From: Streptomyces filipinensis
GTDB lineage: Bacteria; Actinomycetota; Actinomycetes; Streptomycetales; Streptomycetaceae
NCBI RefSeq assembly: GCF_014649495.1
Contig: NZ_BMTD01000004.1
Location: forward strand, 124,001-188,000
Direction: 5' to 3'
Length of the DNA stretch: 64,000 bases
In this document: positions 40,045 to 48,956 of the stretch, one piece after another
Layout: every line of letters begins with the position of its first letter
Numbering within the stretch: position 1 is the first letter of the stretch
Notes under the pieces: generated by a model
What the model was told of the DNA's origin: nothing
What the model saw: the letters and a program-made list of their open reading frames with translations, nothing else
Databases searched by the model: none
Made by a program: the position numbers and the translations under genes

Positions 40045-40124
40045 CGGACCGGCGGCGGCCGCGGGTGCGGGTGTGCGGCCACGTACGACCCACCCACGGC
40101 CACCCGTGAGACGGCGACCAGCCC

Positions 40125-41546
40125 CTACATCCGGCTCAGGCTCGCCACGGCGAACAGCACGTCCCTGATCGCCTCCCGGTCGCCCGCCTGCCCCGCTGCC
40201 GCCTCCGCGGGAGACACATGACCCGCGGCCAGCTGACAGAACTCCGAGCCGTCCAGCGCGACATGGGCCACCTCGAAGTCGGCGGAGCCCCGTGCCGCCG
40301 GTGAGTCCAGGGGGATCAGCCACTCGCCGCCGCCCGAGCCCTCGATCTCCAGGCGCAGGCTGCGGCCGGGCTCGCCGGCGAGGCCGAGGTGCCGTCCCCG
40401 GCCGGGCGCGGCCAGCCCTCTTCGCCGGCGGTCCGCCAGCACGGAGGGCAGCATGCGGGCCGCGAGGTCGATCATCCGGTTCATGTGACGCGGCGCGGGC
40501 GGCTGGTAGGGGTAGTCCACCGCCTCCGCGATGTCCTCGGCGTGCACCCAGCACTCGAAGGCCCGGTCCAGCATCGCGTCGTGCAGCGGCAGGTCGAAGT
40601 CGCCGTACGACACGGCGAGTCCGCCCGCGTGGCCGCCGGTGAAGGACGTCGTCCGCACCAGGCTGTGGCTCTGCTCCCGCCAGGGTCCCCGCACCGACCG
40701 GGTCGGCGGGAAGCGGGAGGTCCGCCAGTACGCCTCGGTGCGTCCGGCCGGGCCCGCCGCGTGCTGCTCCGCCTTCCCGGCGACCTCGGCCAGCGGGTCC
40801 TCCAGGCCGAGCGCGACGGCGATCAGGCCGTCCACGGACAGCAGGTGCGCGATCACCCCGGCCACGGTCGTACGCCGGTTCCGCGCCGTGTCGGCCGCGA
40901 ACCACCGCAGCCGCACCGGCGCATGCCACTCCGCGTCCCCGAAGTCCTGCAGCAGGGCGTCCAGACGGGCGGTCTCGGCGTCGTACGGCGCCGCCCACTC
41001 CGGCACGGGGATGCGCGGCGGCCGGCGCTCCAGGCAGCTCTCCAGGACGCGGGCCCGCAGGCCGGGGTCCAGGTCGAGGCTCTCGTGCTGGTGCAGCAGG
41101 CCGACCGCCTCGCGCAGCCGGCGGGCCTCGTCGGCGCAACCGCCGCACGAGCCGAGGTGATCCTCGACGGCCGCGGTCTCCGCCGCCGAGCAGGCGGCCA
41201 GCGCCCAGGCGCCCAGGAGTGATTTCAGCACGTCGTGCGGCAGGTCGAGCGGCGCGGGCGCGAGGCCGGCGAGGTCGGGCAGCACAAGGCCGTTGTCCTC
41301 GACGGAGGCGCGGGGCGTCGGTATGCGCGGCGGCACGTCCGGGCCGGGGGCCTCGGCGCCGGGCGGCGTGTGCCCCGTGCCGTCGCCGGCGCTCCCGCCG
41401 CCGGGGTGGCCGTCGCCACGCCGGGCACCGGAGGCGCCGTGCCCCTCGGGGCCCCGCCGCGAGGATCCCTCGCCCCCCACTCCTCCTCCGCGCCCCTCTT
41501 CTCCCTCGGGCCCGTCGGACGCCTCGAACCGTCCCGCCCCGCTCAC
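40125..41546 (-). CDS. Anti-sigma factor: zinc finger fused to maleylpyruvate-isomerase-like domain
   Basis: 473-residue cytosolic protein. A disordered Gly/Pro-rich N-terminus (1-90) precedes a ZAS-type anti-sigma zinc finger with His130, Cys134 and Cys137 (EDHLGSCGGCADEA). From about residue 190 there is a mycothiol-dependent maleylpyruvate isomerase (MDMPI/DinB-like) fold (GVIAHLLSVDGLIAVALG, LDRAFECWVHAEDIAEAV). GTG 41546 overlaps the stop of the ECF sigma gene by 4 nt, so it should hold that sigma factor. The MDMPI part may sense mycothiol or metal. No transmembrane helix, unlike most anti-sigmas. Confidence 0.85.
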   Translation of the reverse strand: MSGAGRFEASDGPEGEEGRGGGVGGEGSSRRGPEGHGASGARRGDGHPGGGSAGDGTGHTPPGAEAPGPDVPPRIPTPRASVEDNGLVLPDLAGLAPAPLDLPHDVLKSLLGAWALAACSAAETAAVEDHLGSCGGCADEARRLREAVGLLHQHESLDLDPGLRARVLESCLERRPPRIPVPEWAAPYDAETARLDALLQDFGDAEWHAPVRLRWFAADTARNRRTTVAGVIAHLLSVDGLIAVALGLEDPLAEVAGKAEQHAAGPAGRTEAYWRTSRFPPTRSVRGPWREQSHSLVRTTSFTGGHAGGLAVSYGDFDLPLHDAMLDRAFECWVHAEDIAEAVDYPYQPPAPRHMNRMIDLAARMLPSVLADRRRRGLAAPGRGRHLGLAGEPGRSLRLEIEGSGGGEWLIPLDSPAARGSADFEVAHVALDGSEFCQLAAGHVSPAEAAAGQAGDREAIRDVLFAVASLSRM

Positions 41547-42112
41547 ACCGCACCTCCGTGTCCCGGTGGTGTCCCGGCGTCGTGGGCGGTGGAGAGCAGC
41601 TGCAGCCCGAGGCGGAGCCGGCGGCGGGCCTCGTCCTCGGTGACGCCGAGGTCGACGGCGGTCTGGCGGTAGTCGCGGCGCTGGAAGTAGGCCAGGTCGA
41701 GGGCGCGCCGCAGCGGGGCGGGCATGGAGTGGACGATGTAGTCGGCGCGGGCGGCGACCGAGGCGCGGCGCACCTTGCGCTCCAGGTCCGCCAGGGAGCC
41801 GCCGCCCTCCGGCAGCGCCGCGGTCTCGCTGTCGCGCAACCGCTGCACGGCGAGCCGGTGGGTCACCCCGGCGACCCAGGTGCGCAGCGGGCCCTTCCCG
41901 GGGTCGTACGTCTCGGGGTGTTCCCACAGGTGCGCGAAGACCTCGCGGGTGAGGGTGTCGGCGGCCTTCTCGTCGCCGAGGACGCGGTGGGCGAGGCCGT
42001 GGACGAGCGAGGCGAACCGGTCGTACATCTCGCCCAGGGCGGCGGCCTCACCGCGGGCGAGCCGCTGCTGCATCTTGCGGTCCCCGCGGGGCGGTACGTC
42101 CTTCGTGGCCAT
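41543..42112 (-). CDS. ECF RNA polymerase sigma factor
   Basis: 189-residue extracytoplasmic-function sigma factor. Region 2 (residues 20-90: GEAAALGEMYDRFASLVHGLAHRVLGDEKAADTLTREVFAHLWEHPETYDPGKGPLRTWVAGVTHRLAVQRLRD) and region 4 (about 130-180: MPAPLRRALDLAYFQRRDYRQTAVDLGVTEDEARRRLRLGLQLL) are present. The translationally coupled downstream gene is its likely anti-sigma factor. ATG 42112 is preceded by GGGGAGGGGACC. Its promoters cannot be assigned from this sequence. Confidence 0.92.
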   Translation of the reverse strand: MATKDVPPRGDRKMQQRLARGEAAALGEMYDRFASLVHGLAHRVLGDEKAADTLTREVFAHLWEHPETYDPGKGPLRTWVAGVTHRLAVQRLRDSETAALPEGGGSLADLERKVRRASVAARADYIVHSMPAPLRRALDLAYFQRRDYRQTAVDLGVTEDEARRRLRLGLQLLSTAHDAGTPPGHGGAV

Positions 42113-42447
42113 GCGGTCCCCTCCCCTCACCCGTGTCCGGCCCGTCCAGCGTGTCTGCACCGTGTTCTCGAATGTAGTCGGCACCTCTGACAGTGCACGC
42201 CCCTTTGTGTCAATGTGCGCCCCCCGAAGCGCCGCTGGTGATAGTGCCCTCTTCACATAAGCTTCACACGGAGCGTGAGTTTCTCTGATCGAACAGGATC
42301 GGTAGTGACCGAAACAAGCCCTCTGTTGATCACGGCTGGTTTGCTGCTCGACGTTTCAGGGAACGGCCGGTGGGCAGCCGCTGCGGAAGCAAGCGAAGGA
42401 ACTGCTTCCGTTTCCGGGCGGTTCCGGGATCCGGCGAGCGGAGGGGC
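42113..42447. other. Divergent intergenic region, sigma factor / STAS gene
   Basis: 335 nt with both promoters. It is unusually AT-richer around 42230-42350 (TTCACATAAGCTTCACACGG, AAACAAGCCCTCTGTTGATCACG). CGGAAGCAAGCGAAGGAACTGCTTCCG can form a hairpin in the STAS leader. No operator recognised. Confidence 0.4.
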
Positions 42448-42828
42448 ATGGCCGTGGCATTCAACGTGACCGGCGTCGAAGAGGGCGAGTGGGCCGTGCT
42501 CCGGGTGTCCGGGGAGCTGGACCTGATGACGTCGCCGGTTCTGCGGCAACGTGTGCACGACGTCGTCGCCGAGGGGCACCACAGTCTCGTCGTGGACCTC
42601 TCCGACGTGTTCTTCTGTGATTCCAGCGGGGTCGGTGTCCTCATCGCCGCCCGCCGGCTCATCCGCTCCTGTCAGGGCCGGCTCCGGCTCATCCTGCCCG
42701 ACCGGGGCGCCGACGACGGTTCGCACGTCAACCGGGTGCTCGGCGCGCTCGGTGTCCGCCGTCTGTTCGACGTCCACCCCGATGTGGGATCGGCGACGAG
42801 CGACGAGGCGGACCCGCTCTCCGCGTGA
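42448..42828 (+). CDS. STAS-domain anti-sigma factor antagonist
   Basis: 126-residue SpoIIAA/BldG-type protein that, unphosphorylated, would sequester an anti-sigma kinase and so free a sigma factor. The STAS fold and the phosphorylatable Ser are clear: LRVSGELDLMTSPVLRQRV, VVDLSDVFFCDSSGVGVLIAARRL (Ser in DSSGVGVL). GCGGAGGGGC precedes ATG 42448. Its kinase partner is not beside it. The ATP-binding protein at 48957 is the nearest candidate in the window. It is divergent from the ECF sigma/anti-sigma operon. Confidence 0.92.
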   Translation: MAVAFNVTGVEEGEWAVLRVSGELDLMTSPVLRQRVHDVVAEGHHSLVVDLSDVFFCDSSGVGVLIAARRLIRSCQGRLRLILPDRGADDGSHVNRVLGALGVRRLFDVHPDVGSATSDEADPLSA

Positions 42829-43025
42829 CGGCCGCCGAGGTCTTCGCGACAAGGCCACACTGTTGTCGCAGAATTCCCCCGGTCTTGGCACAACCGCCGG
42901 ATTCCCGTCGTCCGGCGGCCGTCCGCGCCTTACGCTCGCTCCTGCCAGGTCGGTCACGCAACCGCCCGACGCACCACCCCTTGGCCGTACCCGTACGACG
43001 CACACATAAGGCGGTCCGAACAGAC

Positions 43026-43538
43026 ATGGTCAGCACCGAGTACGAGCGCAGGATCGCCGCCCGGTTCGCCACCTTCGACCAGGACGGCAACGGCTGGATC
43101 GACCGTGAGGACTTCAACGCGGCGGCCAAGGCGCTCCTCGCCGAGTTCACGGTGACCGCCCGCTCCGACAAGGGGCAGGCGCTGTACGCCGGCGCGGAGG
43201 CGTTCTGGCAGGGCATGGCCGGGATCGCGGACCGGGACGGCGACCAGCGCATCACCCGCGAGGAGTTCGTCACCGGCGCGGTCAAGCGCCTGCGCGACAA
43301 CCCCGAACGCTTCGCCGAGATCGCCCGCCCGTTCCTGCACGCCGCCCTCGCGGTGGCGGACCCGGACGCCGACGGCCGGCTCACGGTCGCCGACACCGCG
43401 CGCGTCCTGCGCGTCCTGCACGTCCCCGCGGACGTCGCCGAGGCCACCGCCGCGGCCCTCGACTCCGACGCCGACGGCACCATCACCGAACCGGACGTCA
43501 TCCCGGCCTTCGCCCGCTACTTCACGGTCGCGGAGTAG
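43026..43538 (+). CDS. EF-hand calcium-binding protein
   Basis: 170-residue calmodulin-like protein (calerythrin/CabB type) with four EF-hand loops: DQDGNGWIDRED, DRDGDQRITREE, DPDADGRLTVAD and DSDADGTITEPD. All keep the Asp at 1, 3 and 5 and the acidic residue at 12, so calcium binding should be intact. No signal peptide, so it acts in the cytoplasm, perhaps as a calcium buffer or sensor in development. ATG 43026. Upstream of it, 197 nt hold no other gene. Confidence 0.92.
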   Translation: MVSTEYERRIAARFATFDQDGNGWIDREDFNAAAKALLAEFTVTARSDKGQALYAGAEAFWQGMAGIADRDGDQRITREEFVTGAVKRLRDNPERFAEIARPFLHAALAVADPDADGRLTVADTARVLRVLHVPADVAEATAAALDSDADGTITEPDVIPAFARYFTVAE

Positions 43539-43559
43539 CCACCCCCGCCGGGACACCGG

Positions 43560-43588
43560 CAGGGCGGGACCCAGGGGTGCCCGCCCTG
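43560..43588. terminator. Terminator between convergent EF-hand and CoA ligase genes
   Basis: CAGGGCGGG (43560-43568) and CCCGCCCTG (43580-43588) form a perfect 9-bp stem, followed by TTGTC. Confidence 0.75.
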
Positions 43589-43591
43589 TTG

Positions 43592-45094
43592 TCAGGGTCT
43601 CGAAAACCGTTCCCGCAGTCGGTACTTCAGCACCTTGCGCAGGGTGTCGTTGCGGGGCAGCTCCCGTACCACCTCCAGCCGCTCCGGGAGCTTGTGCACG
43701 GACAGGCCCGCCGCGCGCAGGTACGCGACGGCCGCCGGCAGGGTCAACCGTTCGGCTCCCGAGGGCTGTTCCACCACCGCGCAGACCAGCTCGCCCCGTT
43801 CGGCGTCCGGCAGGCCGATCACGGCCGCGTCCGCGACCGCGGGATGCGCGGCGAGCAGGTCCTCGATCTCCTTGGCCGAGATGTTCTCGCCCTTGCGGAT
43901 GATCACGTCCTTCAGGCGGCCGGTGAGCACCAGATGGCCGGACTCCGTCAGCCGGCCCAGGTCGCCGGTGCGCAGGAAGCCGTCGGCGTCGAAGGCGGCG
44001 GCCGTCTGCGCGGGGTCCAGATAGCCCTGGCAGACGGCCTCACCGCGCAGCCGTATCTCACCGTCCACGATCCGGATCTCCATGCCGGCCGGCGGGCGGC
44101 CCTCGGTGGTGGCCAGGTGCTCCGGGGTGTCCCGCGGGTCGCCCATGGTGATCATCGGGACCTCGGTCATGCCGTAGCCGTGGGTGAGCTGGACGCCCAT
44201 CTCGCGGACCACCGCGTGGTAGACCTCCGGCGGCTTGGGCGCGCCGCCGCCCGCGAGCAGGCGCAGGGACGGGATCACCTTCTCCTGCGGCCGTCTGCGC
44301 TGCTCGGCCAGGAACATGGAGTAGAAGGCCGTGGAGCCGCCGGCCACCGTCACCTTGTGCCGCCGGTACTCCGGGAGTGCGTCCGGCAGCGCGAAGTGCT
44401 CGAACATCACCGCCGGGAAGCCGTACAGCAGCAGCATCACCGTGTAGTCGGGGCCGGCTATGTGGGCGTAGGGGAAGGCCATCGAGCCGACGTCGTCCGG
44501 GGTCAGGCGCAGGGCGTGGGCGAGGCAGGAGCCGCCGGCGATCAGGGAGCGGTCGGTGTGCAGCACGCCCTTGGGGTCGGAGGTGGTGCCCGAGGTCCAG
44601 TAGATCCAGCGGACCGAGGTGCCCTCGGCGGGCGGGGCGGGCAGCACGGACGGGTCGCCGTCGGGAAGGGTGTCGTACGCCTCGAAGACGCCCTTCGCAC
44701 CCAGCCGGCGGGCCATCTCCGTGTGGTCGTGGCCCCGCCACACGCCCGGGACCGCGAAGAACTCCGCCTTCGACTCCCTGAGCGCGAAGCCGACCTCCCG
44801 GTCCCGGTAGAACGGGATCACCGGGGACTGCACGGCGCCCAGGCGGGCCAGCGCGAAGGACAGCAGGGCGGTCTCGATACGGGTGGGCAGCTGCCAGGAG
44901 ACCACCGTGCCGGGACGCACGCCCATGCCGTACAGACCGGCCGCCACCCGCTCGGCCCGTGTGCGCAGTTCGCCGAAGGTGAGGGTGCGGTCCTGCTGGA
45001 GCAGCACCGGGCGGTCCGGGGTGCGGCCGGCGCGGCGGACGACCAGGTCCCACAGCGTGCGGGCGGAGCCCAGGGAGTGCGGGGTCTCGTTCAC
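43592..45094 (-). CDS. Acyl-CoA ligase (cyclohexanecarboxylate/fatty acid type)
   Basis: 500-residue ANL ligase that activates a carboxylic acid to its CoA ester. The A3 loop IYWTSGTTSDPKG, A5 HGYGMTEVPMITMGDP, A7 GFLRTGDLGRL, A8 RLKDVIIRKGENISAKEIED and the catalytic Lys region LPRNDTLRKVLKYRLRE are intact. The sequence type recalls cyclohexane-carboxylate-CoA ligases and mycobacterial FadD3-like enzymes. GTG 45094 is used (VNETPHSLG). Its promoter region is shared with the amidohydrolase and contains two copies of the CTGACG palindrome, so it is probably repressed together with the other units. Confidence 0.9.
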   Translation of the reverse strand: MNETPHSLGSARTLWDLVVRRAGRTPDRPVLLQQDRTLTFGELRTRAERVAAGLYGMGVRPGTVVSWQLPTRIETALLSFALARLGAVQSPVIPFYRDREVGFALRESKAEFFAVPGVWRGHDHTEMARRLGAKGVFEAYDTLPDGDPSVLPAPPAEGTSVRWIYWTSGTTSDPKGVLHTDRSLIAGGSCLAHALRLTPDDVGSMAFPYAHIAGPDYTVMLLLYGFPAVMFEHFALPDALPEYRRHKVTVAGGSTAFYSMFLAEQRRRPQEKVIPSLRLLAGGGAPKPPEVYHAVVREMGVQLTHGYGMTEVPMITMGDPRDTPEHLATTEGRPPAGMEIRIVDGEIRLRGEAVCQGYLDPAQTAAAFDADGFLRTGDLGRLTESGHLVLTGRLKDVIIRKGENISAKEIEDLLAAHPAVADAAVIGLPDAERGELVCAVVEQPSGAERLTLPAAVAYLRAAGLSVHKLPERLEVVRELPRNDTLRKVLKYRLRERFSRP

Positions 45095-45115
45095 GGATGC
45101 CCCTGACTGTCTTGG

Positions 45116-45130
45116 CTGACGAACCGTCAG
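45116..45130. promoter_or_regulatory. CTGACG-N3-CGTCAG operator, copy 1
   Basis: CTGACGAACCGTCAG, a perfect 6-3-6 palindrome 22 nt upstream of the CoA ligase GTG. One of seven related sites in 43.6-64 kb. Confidence 0.6.
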
Positions 45131-45140
45131 GTGCCATGCT

Positions 45141-45159
45141 ATCTGACGGGTCATCAGAT
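45141..45159. promoter_or_regulatory. CTGACG-type operator, copy 2
   Basis: ATCTGACGGGTCATCAGAT, with six paired bases at each end. It lies on the amidohydrolase side of the divergent promoter region, 25 nt from copy 1 start to start. Confidence 0.55.
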
Positions 45160-45207
45160 AAGTACCCGTCCGGGTGCTGTCCGACGGAGGGGAACGCGAG
45201 GGGAACC

Positions 45208-46401
45208 ATGACCGAACTGCCCCGCATCATCAGCGTCGACGACCATGTGATCGAGCCCGCCCACCTCTTCGAGGCCTGGCTGCCGGCCAGGTACCGGGAC
45301 CGGGGGCCCAAACCGCTGACCGCCGGCATCGGGGAGCTCGCCTACGTCGGCGGCAAATACCAGATCACCATGGACCCGGAGGGCCAGCCGACGGACTGGT
45401 GGATCTACGAGGACCTGAAGTTCCCGTACAAGCGCAACATCGCCGCCGTCGGCTTCGACCGGGACGAGATGACGCTGGAGGGGATCACGAGGGAGCAGAT
45501 GCGCCCGGGGTGCTGGGACCCCGCCGAGCGTCTGAAGGACATGGACCTCAACCACGTCGAGGCCAGCCTCTGCTTCCCGACCTTCCCCCGCTTCTGCGGG
45601 CAGACCTTCGCCGAGGCGCACGACAAGGAGGTCGCCCTCGCCTGCGTCCGCGCCTACAACGACTGGATGGTGGAGGAGTGGTGCGGGGACAGCGGCGGCC
45701 GGCTGATCCCGCTGTGCCTGATCCCGCTGTGGGACGTCGGGCTGGCGGTCGCCGAGATCCGGCGCAACGCCGCGCGCGGGGTGCGGGCGGTGACCTTCTC
45801 CGAGATCCCCACCCACCTCGGGCTGCCGTCCATCCACTCCGGCTACTGGGACCCGTTCTTCGCGGCCTGCCAGGAGACCGGCACGGTCGTCAACATGCAC
45901 ATCGGCAGCAGCTCCCAGATGCCCGCCGCCTCCCCGGACGCCCCGCCCGCCGTCCAGGCCTCGCTCAGCTTCAACAACGCGATGGCCTCGATGATGGACT
46001 ACCTCTTCAGCGGGGTCCTGGTGAGGTTCCCCCGGCTCAAACTCGCCTACTCGGAAGGCCAGATGGGCTGGATCCCGTACGCCCTGGAGCGCGCCGACGA
46101 CGTGTGGGAGGAACACCGGGCCTGGGGCGGTGTGCGCGACCTGATCCCGGAGCCGCCGTCGACGTACTACTACCGGCAGATCTTCTGCTGCTTCTTCCGC
46201 GACAAGCACGGTATCGCCTCGCTCGACGTCGTCGGCCGCGACAACGCCACCTTCGAGACCGACTACCCGCACGTCGACTCGACCTTCCCGCACACCAAGG
46301 AGGTCGCCCTCGACCATGTGAAGGGCCTGGACGACGAGACGGTCCACAAGCTGATGCGGGGCAACGCCATCCGCATGCTGGACCTGGACCTCGACAGGTG
46401 A
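45208..46401 (+). CDS. Amidohydrolase-superfamily (ACMSD-like) metal-dependent hydrolase
   Basis: 397-residue TIM-barrel hydrolase/decarboxylase of the amidohydrolase-2 family. Metal ligand regions are visible: ISVDDHVIEPAHLF (the D-x-H equivalent), VVNMHIGSSSQMP and FETDYPHVDSTFP with the barrel Asp. The same protein type accompanies CoA ligases and acyl-CoA dehydrogenases in actinobacterial catabolic loci, where it may hydrolyse or decarboxylate a ring intermediate. GAGGGGAACC precedes ATG 45208. The next gene starts within its stop codon (TGATG), and two CTGACG operators lie upstream. Confidence 0.88.
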   Translation: MTELPRIISVDDHVIEPAHLFEAWLPARYRDRGPKPLTAGIGELAYVGGKYQITMDPEGQPTDWWIYEDLKFPYKRNIAAVGFDRDEMTLEGITREQMRPGCWDPAERLKDMDLNHVEASLCFPTFPRFCGQTFAEAHDKEVALACVRAYNDWMVEEWCGDSGGRLIPLCLIPLWDVGLAVAEIRRNAARGVRAVTFSEIPTHLGLPSIHSGYWDPFFAACQETGTVVNMHIGSSSQMPAASPDAPPAVQASLSFNNAMASMMDYLFSGVLVRFPRLKLAYSEGQMGWIPYALERADDVWEEHRAWGGVRDLIPEPPSTYYYRQIFCCFFRDKHGIASLDVVGRDNATFETDYPHVDSTFPHTKEVALDHVKGLDDETVHKLMRGNAIRMLDLDLDR

Positions 46402-47534
46402 TGGACCTCTCCCACACGCCCGAGGAGGACGAGTTCCGGGCCCGGCTGCGCGAGTGGCTCGCCAAGGTGCTGCCCACCCTGCCGGCCGGGCCGCCCCCCG
46501 CCGACTGGCCCGCGCGCAGGGCCTACGACCTGGGCTGGCAGCGGATGCTGTACGACGCCGGGTACGCCGACGTCCACTGGGACGCCTCGCCGACCACCCG
46601 GCTGATCTTCCTGGAGGAGACCGAGAAGGCGGGCGCGCCCTATGTGGGGGCGAACTTCGTGGGGCTGCTGCACGCGGGCCCCACCATCGCCGCCGAAGGC
46701 ACGCCCGAACAGCGGGCGCGCTGGCTGCCGCCGATCCTGCGCGGCGAGGAGGTGTGGTGCCAGGGGTTCAGCGAACCGGACGCCGGCTCCGACCTCGCCG
46801 CGCTGCGCACGCGCGCGTGGCGCGACGGCGACGACTACGTGGTCACCGGGTCCAAGATCTGGACCTCCCACGCCGAGGTCGCCGACTGGTGCGAACTGCT
46901 GGTCCGCACCGACCCCGGGGCGCCCCGGCACGGGGGCATCACCTGGCTCGCGATGCCCATGGACGCGCCGGGCGTCTCGGTACGGCCCCTGCGCACGCTC
47001 GCCGGGTCGGCGGAGTTCGCCGAGGTGTTCCTGGACGAGGTCCGGGTGCCGGTGGCCCACCGGGTGGGCGCGGAGAACGACGGCTGGCGCGTGACCATGG
47101 TGACCCTGTCGTTCGAGCGCGGCACGGCCTTCGTCGGCGAGGTCGTCGCCTGCCGCCGGGTGCTGCGCGAGCTCGCCCGCACGGCACGGGAGAACGGCCG
47201 CTGGGACGATCCCGTGCTGCGGCGCCGGCTCGGACGGCTGGAGGCGGAGTTCCGGGCGCTGTGGCGGCTGACGCAGTGGAACGTGAGCGAGGCGGAGGCG
47301 AACGGGGGAGTGCCGGGTGCCGGAGGCTCGGTCTTCAAGCTCCGCTACTCGCACGCCCGCCAGGAGCTGTACGACACCGCGGCCGACGTACTCGGCCCGG
47401 ACGGCCTCGACCTGGACCGTCCCTGGGTCCTGGACCGCCTGTCCTCCCTCTCCTACACGATCGCCGCAGGCACCTCGCAGATCCAGCGCAACATCGTGGC
47501 GGAGCGGATCCTCGGCCTGCCGAAGGGGAGATGA
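46401..47534 (+). CDS. Acyl-CoA dehydrogenase, large subunit type
   Basis: 377-residue acyl-CoA dehydrogenase. Motifs: VWCQGFSEPDAGSDLAALRTRA (FAD/substrate loop), YVVTGSKIWTSHAEVADWCELLVRT, VTLSFERGTAFVGE and TIAAGTSQIQRNIVAERILGLP. The Glu of the classical YEGTxxIQ motif is replaced in AAGTSQIQ, as in ChsE-type alpha subunits, where the base comes from elsewhere. It is translationally coupled on both sides: TGATG with the amidohydrolase, ATGA with the next, short dehydrogenase. Together they may form a mixed heterotetramer. Confidence 0.9.
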   Translation: MDLSHTPEEDEFRARLREWLAKVLPTLPAGPPPADWPARRAYDLGWQRMLYDAGYADVHWDASPTTRLIFLEETEKAGAPYVGANFVGLLHAGPTIAAEGTPEQRARWLPPILRGEEVWCQGFSEPDAGSDLAALRTRAWRDGDDYVVTGSKIWTSHAEVADWCELLVRTDPGAPRHGGITWLAMPMDAPGVSVRPLRTLAGSAEFAEVFLDEVRVPVAHRVGAENDGWRVTMVTLSFERGTAFVGEVVACRRVLRELARTARENGRWDDPVLRRRLGRLEAEFRALWRLTQWNVSEAEANGGVPGAGGSVFKLRYSHARQELYDTAADVLGPDGLDLDRPWVLDRLSSLSYTIAAGTSQIQRNIVAERILGLPKGR

Positions 47535-48430
47535 GTGTGCGTTTCCAACTCAGCGACGACCAGCGGGCGTTGCGGTCCGGTGTGCGGGAGGTGCTGGACC
47601 GGCGGTTCGGGCGGGAGGCGTTGCGCGCGGCCGTCGACGCGCCGGGGCGGCTCGACCGGGAACTGTGGCGGGCGCTCGGGGACGCGGGGCTCTTCGCCCT
47701 GCGGCTGCCCGAGGCGGAGGGCGGGGCCGGGCTGGGCCTGCCGGAGGCGGTACTGGCCTTCGAGGAGGCGGGCCGGGCACTCCTGCCCGGCCCGCTCGTG
47801 GCCACCCACCTGGCGGCCGGCACCGTCCCGGGCGCGTCCACCGGCGAGACGGTCGTGACCGCGGTGGACGGGGAACTGGTGGAATGGCTGGACGCGGCGG
47901 ACGTGGTGCGCGGCGACGCGACCGGCTCCGCCCCCATCCGTTCCCTGGACCCCCTCACCCCCCTGCACCGCCTCCCGGCCGGCACGGACTCCGGCGCGCC
48001 CGACGGCAACGGCACCCAGATCCCCGTGGCCACCCTCCTCACCGCCGCGGAACAGCTCGGCACGGCCGCGCGCGTGACCGAGCTGGCCGTCCAACACGCC
48101 CGCACACGGGAACAGTTCGGCCGTCCCATCGGCGCCTTCCAGGCGGTCAAGCACCTGTGTGCCGACCTCCTGACCCGCACGGAGACCGCACGCGTCGCCG
48201 TGTACGCGGCCGCCCTCACCGCCGACCCGGCGGACATCGCCGCCGCCCGGCTGCTCGCCGACGAGGCCGCCGTACGCGGTGCCCGCGACTGCCTCCAGGT
48301 GCACGGCGGGATGGGTTTCACCTGGGAAGCCGATGTGCATCTGCACCTGAAGCGGGCATGGGTGCGGGCCCAGCGTGGCGGGGGGAACACGGAGAGTGAG
48401 GAACTTCTCGCCGCTCACCTGGTGACCTGA
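47531..48430 (+). CDS. Short acyl-CoA dehydrogenase, small subunit type
   Basis: 299-residue protein with clear dehydrogenase N- and C-terminal helical domains (LSDDQRALRSGVREVLDRRFG; RTREQFGRPIGAFQAVKHLCADLLTRTETAR; CLQVHGGMGFTWEADVHLHLKRAW) but with the middle beta-barrel shortened by about 80 residues. It thus resembles the truncated partners (FadE27/ChsE5 type) that pair with a full-size subunit in alpha2beta2 steroid-side-chain dehydrogenases. Its ATG overlaps the larger dehydrogenase's stop (ATGA), so equal expression is expected. Alone it is probably not a complete enzyme. Confidence 0.88.
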   Translation: MSVRFQLSDDQRALRSGVREVLDRRFGREALRAAVDAPGRLDRELWRALGDAGLFALRLPEAEGGAGLGLPEAVLAFEEAGRALLPGPLVATHLAAGTVPGASTGETVVTAVDGELVEWLDAADVVRGDATGSAPIRSLDPLTPLHRLPAGTDSGAPDGNGTQIPVATLLTAAEQLGTAARVTELAVQHARTREQFGRPIGAFQAVKHLCADLLTRTETARVAVYAAALTADPADIAAARLLADEAAVRGARDCLQVHGGMGFTWEADVHLHLKRAWVRAQRGGGNTESEELLAAHLVT

Positions 48431-48956
48431 AGAGCCGACAGTGCCCTGGGCTGCGACGCGGCAAAAGCCTTGGCCCACGATGTCGCGGATCGTGGCATAT
48501 CGGTATCACGGAGCGTCGATATCTGGTTGTGTCCAAAGCGCGACTCGTCACGGCCCGGAGTCGGGACCCCTCTCCGGTACCTTGTGTGGGATGCGAGTGG
48601 CTGCGAGCACGAGCCGGGCCGGCGATGCCCCTGGGGTGATGCCGGGTCGCGCCGCTGCTCGCGGGGCGGTTACGGCTTCGGCCACCGCCTGTTCGACTCC
48701 CCGGAACGAGCGTCGCACAGTATGCCTCGCGCGTACTCCTTCGCGCTGGAATATGCCCGAAGCGCTTGTTGGGGTGACTGTACGTCAACCATGCTGTCGC
48801 GTAAGGGATTCACGGTCCGTGACCCTTGCTCTGGCCGTTGTTCTGGCCATGCAGAAAATGGCTACGATCGTGGCCCTCGTGATCGTCGCCGCGGCCTCGT
48901 CCGTGGCGGCCGGTCGGCGTGGGTTCATGTGTCCGCCGGTTCGGATGGTGTGAGCG
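48431..48956. other. 526-nt intergenic region
   Basis: No convincing gene. Frames open in both directions are low in codon bias. It contains GGTATCACGGAGCGTCGATATC and, near the right end, a possible promoter for the next gene: TTGTTC (48838-48843), 19 nt, TACGAT (48863-48868), which places a start near 48875. Confidence 0.45.

Noticed and set aside
48318..48788. Minus-strand ORF of 156 codons in the 48.4-48.9 kb gap
   Set aside because: Overlaps the dehydrogenase end, no ribosome site and His/Arg/Ser/Pro-rich composition typical of chance frames.
48441..48953. Plus-strand ORF of 170 codons in the same gap
   Set aside because: Codon bias lacks the third-position GC pattern and there is no recognisable domain, despite one hydrophobic stretch near its end.
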